This document shows, piece by piece, positions 51,854 to 56,667 of a stretch of 56,667 nucleotides of DNA. Origin of the DNA: Anaerolineales bacterium (GTDB lineage: Bacteria; Chloroflexota; Anaerolineae; Anaerolineales; DRMV01); contig JALVVL010000011.1 in NCBI GenBank assembly GCA_027023425.1, forward strand, positions 1-56,667. The letters are read 5' to 3'. Under the pieces are notes generated by a model. That model did not search any database. It saw only the letters and a program-made list of their open reading frames with translations, and was not told where the DNA came from. Position 1 is the first letter of the stretch, and every line of letters starts with the position of its first letter. Position numbers and translations under genes: made by a program.

Positions 51854-52144
51854 CCGAAAATATCATGGTGATGTCATTGCGAGCCGCGAAGCGGCGAAGC
51901 AATCCCCTTTAGGACCTACGCAGTTGCCCGTAGAACCACTCGTTTTCATGTCATGGCGAGCCGCCATAGGCGGCGAAGCCATCCCCCAGACAGTGAGGGG
52001 GACCGCTTCGGCGGTCTACGACCGTCTCGCGGTGACACAAGGGGGGTAACTGCGTAACTCCTATCCTTTTCAATTGACGGGAGTCGGCTTTGGCGGCTAT
52101 GCCGTCTCGCAGTGACACGGCTGGGGGAAATTTTCGGATAGTCT
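51852..52144. mobile_element. Family B element, copy 4, split by family A copy 5
   Basis: Left arm 51852-51910 (ATCCGAAAATATC, GTCATTGCGAGCC, GCGAAGCAATCCCC) and right arm 52063-52144 (CTATGCCGTCTCGCAGTGACAC, AAATTTTCGGATAG). Without the A copy it is about 141 bp, the size of the intact copy at 12190. The left terminus coincides with the start codon of the PLP enzyme gene. Confidence 0.85.
51911..52062 (+). mobile_element. Family A MITE-like element, copy 5
   Basis: 152 bp, AGGACCTACGCAGTTGC at the left and AACTGCGTAACTCCT at the right, inserted in family B copy 4. Flanks read CCCTT and TCCTT one base outside the ends, a near-duplication. Confidence 0.87.
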
Positions 52145-52145
52145 G

Positions 52146-53216
52146 TTAGGGCAACCACCGATACTGAAGCGAAGGGGCTAAGGCTTGATTCCACGGAAAG
52201 GTGGAAAGCCCAAATGTTGGAAGCCCAAAGCGTTGGCCCGCGGAGCCAAGCAAAGCCTCTAACGGTGAAACGGCGGGCTTGTAGCGGATGACGCGCGGCA
52301 CATCGGTTATCCCGCCGAGGTCGGCGGCTTTGGCGATGGCGTCGTCTTCATAGCCCAGAGCGTCAATCAAGCCAAGTTTGAGGGCATCTTTGCCGGTGTA
52401 AACCCGCCCATCCGCCAACTTGAGCACTTTGCTTTTGGGCATGTGGCGGTTTTGCGCCACGATTTCAACGAAACTGTCGTAGGTTTCGTCTATCACTTTT
52501 TGCCAATAGGCGCGCTCTTCGGGGGTCATTTCGCGGTACGGGCTTCCAAAATCCTTTTCTTTGCCCGATTTCACCACCGTCATTTGGATTCCGAGTTTAT
52601 CCATCAGCCCACTGGCGTTGGGGAAGGTGCTGATTACGCCGATTGAGCCGGTGAGGGTGTTGGGGTTGGCGATGATGTATTTGCCTGCCATGCTGATGTA
52701 GTAGCCGCCCGAAGCCGCGAGTTCGCCCATCATCACCACAATGGGTTTATCCATGTCTTTGAGCGCGTGGTAGATGCGGTCGCTGGCGACCACACTGCCG
52801 CCCGGGCTGTTGACTTCAAGCACAATGGCTTTCACCGAATCGTCGTGCTTGGCTTCGGTTATCATCGGGATGATTTCGTCGGCGGAGGCGACGGTTTCGG
52901 ATGCCCACGGCGACACCTTCCCTTCCATGATTGGTCCGTTGACGGGGATGATGGCGACCGCCGGGCCGGAAATCGGGCCGCGTACATGCTCGGCGACCGG
53001 ACGGCGTTGGGGAAGGCTGCCAAATTCTTTAGATGGGCCAAAACTGGCGCTGATTGCGGCTATCATCATCAGCCCGCCGCAGGCAAACACTGGCAGCAGA
53101 AAGCCCAACGCCACGCCGATTAGCGCCCACACCGCACTTGAAACGCCCCCGCGCTTTTCTCTCTTCGGCGTGGGTGGCGTAAACGGGGGTTGGTTTGGTT
53201 GAGGTTGTGAGTTCAT
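52146..53216 (-). CDS. sppA: Signal peptide peptidase SppA, membrane serine protease
   Basis: 356 residues. A Pro-rich cytoplasmic N-terminus, one helix (about 26-56) and a ClpP-fold protease domain outside. The catalytic Ser is in GELAASGGYYIS, the Lys in DGRVYTGKDALKLG; EVNSPGGSV and NTLTGSIGVI are family segments. It degrades leftover signal peptides. The short Ser-Lys form is the single-domain type. Its stop is two bases from family B copy 4. The upstream gap carries GGAATTA and GGAACACCGG type repeats. Confidence 0.94.
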   Translation of the reverse strand: MNSQPQPNQPPFTPPTPKREKRGGVSSAVWALIGVALGFLLPVFACGGLMMIAAISASFGPSKEFGSLPQRRPVAEHVRGPISGPAVAIIPVNGPIMEGKVSPWASETVASADEIIPMITEAKHDDSVKAIVLEVNSPGGSVVASDRIYHALKDMDKPIVVMMGELAASGGYYISMAGKYIIANPNTLTGSIGVISTFPNASGLMDKLGIQMTVVKSGKEKDFGSPYREMTPEERAYWQKVIDETYDSFVEIVAQNRHMPKSKVLKLADGRVYTGKDALKLGLIDALGYEDDAIAKAADLGGITDVPRVIRYKPAVSPLEALLGSAGQRFGLPTFGLSTFPWNQALAPSLQYRWLP

Positions 53217-53325
53217 CGGGAAACTCCGGGGTGGGGGAATTAGGAGTCAGGAATTAGGAATTAGGAATGAGGAATGAGGGGCGAAGGGCGGAACACCGGA
53301 ACACTGGAACACCGGAGCACTTTCA
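53217..53325. repeat. Short tandem words upstream of sppA
   Basis: GGAATTA/GGAATGA units (53240-53280) and ACACCGGAACACTGGAACA units (53290-53322) fill the gap between the ABC-F gene end and sppA. The second word is also seen near 56190-56215. Confidence 0.65.
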
Positions 53326-55371
53326 TTATACCCTTTTTGCCACACTTTCAGCCTGCTCTAAAGCCGCGTGCAGGGCTTCCCAGCGGGCGTAAAGGGCTTC
53401 AAGTTTTTCTTGCTTTTGAGCATAGTCGCGACCAAGGCGGTGCACATCGGCGGGATTGCTCGGCGGCGAGGCGAGTTGGGCTTCCAGCGCTGCCAATTCT
53501 TCTTCCAGCGCGCCAATTTGCGCTTCCACTTCGGCAATTTGTCGTTCCATCTTGCGCCGCTCGTTTTTGGAAAGCCCAGCCCTGCGCTCACGCTTTTGTG
53601 GCGCGGGCTTGGCGCGCTTCGTGTCCTCCGCTTGCATTTCCGCCGCGGCGCGGTATGCCTCATAGCCGCCTAAGAAAATGCGCATTTCGGCGCTTTCGGG
53701 CTTTACTTCCCACACTTGCGAAGCCAGCGCCTGCACCAGATAGCGGTCGTGCGTTACGAGCAAAATCGTGCCGTCGTAGTCGGCGAGCAGGCTTTGGAGG
53801 GCTTCCTGCGCGGGGATGTCCAAGTGGTTGGTGGGCTCGTCCAGCAGGAGAAAGTTTGCGCCGCTGAGGGCAAGTTGCGCCAGCGCGAGACGGCTTCGTT
53901 CCCCGCCCGAAAGCGCCGCGATGGGCTTGTTTAGGTCGTCGGCGCTGAACAGGTAGCGGGCGAGGTGGCGGCGGGCTTCGGCGGGGGTCAGGTTGGGTGA
54001 CGCCTTGAGCACGCTTTGCAAAACGGTGTGCTTGGGGTTGAGGTTGGCGGCGGCTTGGGCAAAGTAGCCGACGTGCACCGAAGCGCCCATTTCCACTGAG
54101 CCGCGGTAGGGTGGGATGATGCCCAAAATAGTCTTGAGGAAGGTGCTTTTGCCCGCGCCGTTAGCGCCTATCAGCGCGGCGCATTCTCCACGCCGCAGGG
54201 TAGTGTCGGGGACGCGAAAAAGCGGCGCGTCGGCGTCGGGGTATCCCACCTCCAAGTTGCGGGTGCGGAGCACAATGTCGCCGGAGCGGTGGACGGCGCT
54301 CAGCCGCAGGCGGGGCGGTCGCGGCTCAGGGTCGGGAAAACGGAGGGCGCGCAGGCGGCGCTCGGCTTCGGCAAGCGGCATGGGCTTGGTGTGGAGGTCT
54401 AACTCGGCGCTCAGTTTGCCCCACGAAGCGGATTGGAGCGCGGCAAGCCCGCCCTTTTCCAGTGCGATGATGGCTCGGCTGAGCCGCCGCAAGCGTCCTT
54501 TTGCCTGCCCCGTGTTTTGCCCTGCGATGTTGCGCTTGATGTAGTCAAGGTCTTTGAAAAGGCGGGCAATTTCGGCATCCCAGCGGGCGCGGCGTTCTTC
54601 CCAGCGGCGGCGGCGCTCGCGCACGTAGGCGGTGTAGTTGCCGCGGTAGGTTTCAAGCCCGTGCGGGCTGAGTTCCCAGATGACCTGCGCTACTTGGTCG
54701 AGGAAATAGCGGTCGTGTGAAACGAAAAGCACCGCGCCCTCGTAGCCTTTCAGATAGCCCTCTAAAAAACCGATTGCTTGGACGTCCAGATGGTTGGTCG
54801 GCTCATCCAGCACCAGCAGGTCGGGTTCTTCCAGCAGAAGGCGGGCGAGGTAGGCGCGGGTGCGTTGCCCGCCCGAAAGTTGCGCCAGCGGTCGGCGGAA
54901 ATCTTTTTCGCCGAAGCCCATTCCTTGCAAAACGCGCCGCAGGCGGCTGTGGTAGGTGTAGCCGCCGCGCCTTTCGTATTCTGCCTGCAGTGTCCCGTAG
55001 CGGCGGAGCAGATCGGGGCTGTGGTTGGGCTTGCCGAGTTCCATCTCCAGCAGGGCAAGTTGCTCTTCCAGCCGTTTGAGAGCCGCAAGCGCCTCGGATA
55101 CAAATTCCCAAAGCGTGATTTTGGGGTTTGTTTTTGGGGCGTCTTCGGGGTTTTGGGGCAGGTAGCCGATGTGAAGGTTTTTGGCGCGCTCAACGCGCCC
55201 TTCGGTGGGTTGCTCTTCGCCTATCAGAATGCGCAGGAGCGTGGTTTTGCCGCTGCCGTTTGCGCCCACAAGCCCGATGCGCGCGCGGCGCGGCACTTCC
55301 ACGCGGACGTTGGTGAACAAATCCTGCGCGCCGTATGCTTTGCTCAGCGGGATTGGTGTGTGGATGAGCAT
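53326..55371 (-). CDS. ABC-F family ATPase
   Basis: 681 residues, two ABC domains without membrane helices. Domain 1: GANGSGKTT, LSGGQRTRAYLARLLLEEPDLLVLDEPTNHLD (given in pieces), SHDRYFLD. Domain 2: GANGAGKST, LSGGERSRLALAQ, LLLDEPTNHLDIPA, THDRYLV. The interdomain linker (about 240-310) is charged, and the tail (about 580-681) is a coiled coil, as in Uup/EttA-like proteins that act on ribosomes or DNA. Antibiotic protection cannot be assumed. It lies 9 bases after the phosphoesterase gene, which is the upstream gene. Confidence 0.93.
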   Translation of the reverse strand: MLIHTPIPLSKAYGAQDLFTNVRVEVPRRARIGLVGANGSGKTTLLRILIGEEQPTEGRVERAKNLHIGYLPQNPEDAPKTNPKITLWEFVSEALAALKRLEEQLALLEMELGKPNHSPDLLRRYGTLQAEYERRGGYTYHSRLRRVLQGMGFGEKDFRRPLAQLSGGQRTRAYLARLLLEEPDLLVLDEPTNHLDVQAIGFLEGYLKGYEGAVLFVSHDRYFLDQVAQVIWELSPHGLETYRGNYTAYVRERRRRWEERRARWDAEIARLFKDLDYIKRNIAGQNTGQAKGRLRRLSRAIIALEKGGLAALQSASWGKLSAELDLHTKPMPLAEAERRLRALRFPDPEPRPPRLRLSAVHRSGDIVLRTRNLEVGYPDADAPLFRVPDTTLRRGECAALIGANGAGKSTFLKTILGIIPPYRGSVEMGASVHVGYFAQAAANLNPKHTVLQSVLKASPNLTPAEARRHLARYLFSADDLNKPIAALSGGERSRLALAQLALSGANFLLLDEPTNHLDIPAQEALQSLLADYDGTILLVTHDRYLVQALASQVWEVKPESAEMRIFLGGYEAYRAAAEMQAEDTKRAKPAPQKRERRAGLSKNERRKMERQIAEVEAQIGALEEELAALEAQLASPPSNPADVHRLGRDYAQKQEKLEALYARWEALHAALEQAESVAKRV

Positions 55372-55380
55372 GGTGCCGCG

Positions 55381-56109
55381 TTACTTCCCCACAGCCAGTC
55401 TTAGGGCATTGTAGGGCGAAAGCCCCATGTTTAGCATGAGGTTTTGGGTTTGGGAGATGTTGTATTCTACCCTGCGCCATTCCCACAGGTGCTCTTCGGG
55501 GGTGTAAAGGGCGTAGGCGGCGCGCGGGTCGCCGTCGCGCGGCTGGCCTACCGAGCCGGGGTTGAAAATGGCTTTGGGCTTCATCCCTACTTTTTTGCCG
55601 TTTTGCCCTTTGCAAAATTGGATAGTTTTTGTGTCCTCGCTTTGCCAGCATAGTGGATGGTGAGAGTGCCCTACAAAGGCGAAGGGGGTTTCCATTAAGG
55701 CCATTGAGGCCAGTGCTATGCTATCGGAGACGACGTACTCGGTTATAGGTTTTCGGATGCTGCCATGCACAAGCGAGACGCTCTCAGTGATTATTTTTTC
55801 GGGTAATTGGGCCAGAAAGGCCAAATTTTGGGGACTGAGTTGCGATTGAGTCCACACGATCATGTTTCTCGCTTCGGCGTTGAACCAGCCCAAGGGCATT
55901 TTGCCCAGCACAGCGGCGTCGTGGTTGCCCATCACTGCCAACAAGTTGGGGAGGGCGCGCACGCACTCCACGCATTCGTTTGGCTGCGGCCCATAGCCCA
56001 CAAGGTCGCCCAGAAACCAGTATGCATCCACCCGACCGGCGTCTTCAAGCACGGCTTCAAGCGCCGTGAGGTTCGCGTGGATGTCGGAGAAAACTAAGAT
56101 TCGCGTCAT
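55381..56109 (-). CDS. Calcineurin-like metallophosphoesterase
   Basis: 242 residues of the YfcE/DUF-type phosphodiesterase family. Metal motifs are FSDIHANLTAL, GDLVGYGPQPNE, GNHDAA, VHGS and GHSHHP; NPGSVGQPRDGDPRAAY is the family hallmark. The substrate may be a cyclic nucleotide or nucleic acid, but it is unknown. The gene is first in a pair with the ABC-F gene. The ATG is close to family D repeats on its upstream side. Confidence 0.92.
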   Translation of the reverse strand: MTRILVFSDIHANLTALEAVLEDAGRVDAYWFLGDLVGYGPQPNECVECVRALPNLLAVMGNHDAAVLGKMPLGWFNAEARNMIVWTQSQLSPQNLAFLAQLPEKIITESVSLVHGSIRKPITEYVVSDSIALASMALMETPFAFVGHSHHPLCWQSEDTKTIQFCKGQNGKKVGMKPKAIFNPGSVGQPRDGDPRAAYALYTPEEHLWEWRRVEYNISQTQNLMLNMGLSPYNALRLAVGK

Positions 56110-56138
56110 TATCGTTCCTTACATGCCGATTGAAAGGA

Positions 56139-56227
56139 AAACCACAGAAAACACAGAAGCCAACGGAGGACACAGAAAGTGCCGACGCACTTGACACCGG
56201 AACACTTGACACTATTCTGTGGTTTTC
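56139..56227. repeat. Family D short words upstream of the phosphoesterase gene
   Basis: CACAGAAAACACAGAAG, GGACACAGAAAG and ACACCGGAACACTTGACAC words. They lead into the 113-bp tandem array. Confidence 0.7.
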
Positions 56228-56553
56228 ATCCACCGATTGACACAGATTTACACAGATTGGATGGTAGAAACCGCAGATTCCGCAGATTTCGCAGATTCTG
56301 CAGAACAAATCTGTGCTAATCTGTGTAATCTGTGGTTCTTATCCACCGATTGACACAGATTTACACAGATTGGATGGTAGAAACCGCAGATTCCGCAGAT
56401 TTCGCAGATTCTGCAGAACAAATCTGTGCTAATCTGTGTAATCTGTGGTTCTTATCCACCGATTGACACAGATTTACACAGATTGGATGGTAGAAACCGC
56501 AGATTCCGCAGATTTCGCAGATTCTGCAGAACAAATCTGTGCTAATCTGTGTA
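56228..56553. repeat. 113-bp tandem array, 2.9 copies, family D
   Basis: The unit starts ATCCACCGATTGACAC and passes through GATTTACACAGATTGG, AAACCGCAGATTCC, GCAGATTTCGCAGATTC and CAAATCTGTGCTAATCTG. Copies start at 56228, 56341 and 56454, exactly 113 bases apart, and are practically identical. The third stops at CTGTGTAATAG. This is the best ordered version of the D mosaic, so it may be the founding unit. Confidence 0.93.
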
Positions 56554-56667
56554 ATAGTATGATAAAGACAGGGGGCGGGTGCGGCAGGTCGGTAGTGAAA
56601 TGGTCCTTTGAGACCGGCACAGAGTGAAGGCCGCCGCACCCGTTTTCAAAGTAATCCGAACAGTTAC
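56554..56667. other. Possible structured RNA or large hairpin at the right edge
   Basis: CGGGTGCGGC near 56576 and GCCGCACCCG near 56641 pair over 10 bp, enclosing GGTC/GACC and CGGT/ACCG pairs, with TTTT afterwards. It is not D repeat and not a recognised riboswitch, tRNA, RNase P or SRP RNA. It may be a terminator or an RNA continuing past the edge. The strand is unknown. Confidence 0.3.

Noticed and set aside
53326-55371. Antibiotic resistance ABC-F
   Set aside because: The linker and coiled-coil tail fit housekeeping ABC-F proteins; nothing in the sequence points to ribosome protection against drugs.
56228-56553. Possible CRISPR array
   Set aside because: The unit is 113 bp with no unique spacers, and no cas genes are present; it is a plain tandem duplication of family D.

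Overview
The window is a stretch of chromosome from a GC-rich bacterium, most likely a member of the Chloroflexota, Anaerolineae grade. That placement is inference. It rests on the gene repertoire: fused GlyQS, AapJQMP-type amino acid uptake, PgpH/YbeY/DgkA block, type 2 IPP isomerase, Pro/Thr-rich linkers in exported proteins, and a T-box in front of thrS. The abundance of short interspersed repeats fits too. There are about 50 protein genes, three tRNA genes (Val-CAC, Glu-UUC, Val-GAC), one T-box riboswitch and one CIRCE operator. No rRNA, phage, transposase or CRISPR array is visible.

Layout. 1-3.7 kb: 5' part of a fused glycyl-tRNA synthetase running off the left edge, a repeat-rich gap and a small lipoprotein. 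3.8-8.2 kb: acpP, then isoprenoid genes (fni, polyprenyl synthase) and CIRCE-controlled groEL without groES. 8.3-14.5 kb: tRNA-Val, two membrane-associated proteins, a dGTPase-like HD protein, greA and a solitary adenine methyltransferase preceded by an octamer array. 14.5-18.6 kb: ferredoxin-NADP reductase-like protein, a membrane protein, a cupin and an endonuclease IV-like TIM barrel. 18.9-22.8 kb: yqeY, pgpH, ybeY, dgkA and a Nudix hydrolase. 22.8-27 kb: SpoU methyltransferase, tRNA-Glu, gyrA, ybaK. 27-31.5 kb: aapJQMP. 31.6-36.8 kb: radical SAM protein, M3 peptidase, gatCA. 36.9-40.5 kb: exported or membrane-anchored proteins. 40.5-45.9 kb: obg-nadD, then a four-gene operon ending in a degenerate NAD(P)HX repair protein. 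46-56.1 kb: tRNA-Val, T-box, thrS, rarD, murA, a D-cysteine desulfhydrase-like gene, sppA, an ABC-F ATPase and a phosphoesterase.

The genes are mostly housekeeping: translation fidelity (GlyQS, ThrS, GatCA, YbaK, SpoU, YbeY, Obg, GreA), envelope and lipid precursors (AcpP, Fni, prenyl synthase, DgkA, MurA), and amino acid uptake and turnover (Aap, PepF, SppA). Promoters of the TTGACA-17-TAAGAT/TATAAT type can be read in front of several of them.

The unusual material lies between the genes. At least five repeat families fill most gaps. Family A is a ~153-bp MITE-like element with terminal inverted repeats, in 5 copies. Family B is a ~141-bp element with different ends but a related hairpin core. 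Family C is built on a GTCGCC/GGCGAC palindrome. Family D is a mosaic of short words (CACAGATT, AATCTGCG, ACGCAGAG, GCCAAGG). Family E is a long purine/pyrimidine hairpin. Several are nested: A inside B, A inside C, C inside B. One palindromic repeat appears to have become part of the glycyl-tRNA synthetase reading frame, and a D block separates the T-box from thrS. No single undescribed enzymatic system stands out. The best candidates for new biology are this repeat ecology, a small family of membrane proteins sharing an N-terminal module, and the degenerate NnrDE homologue.
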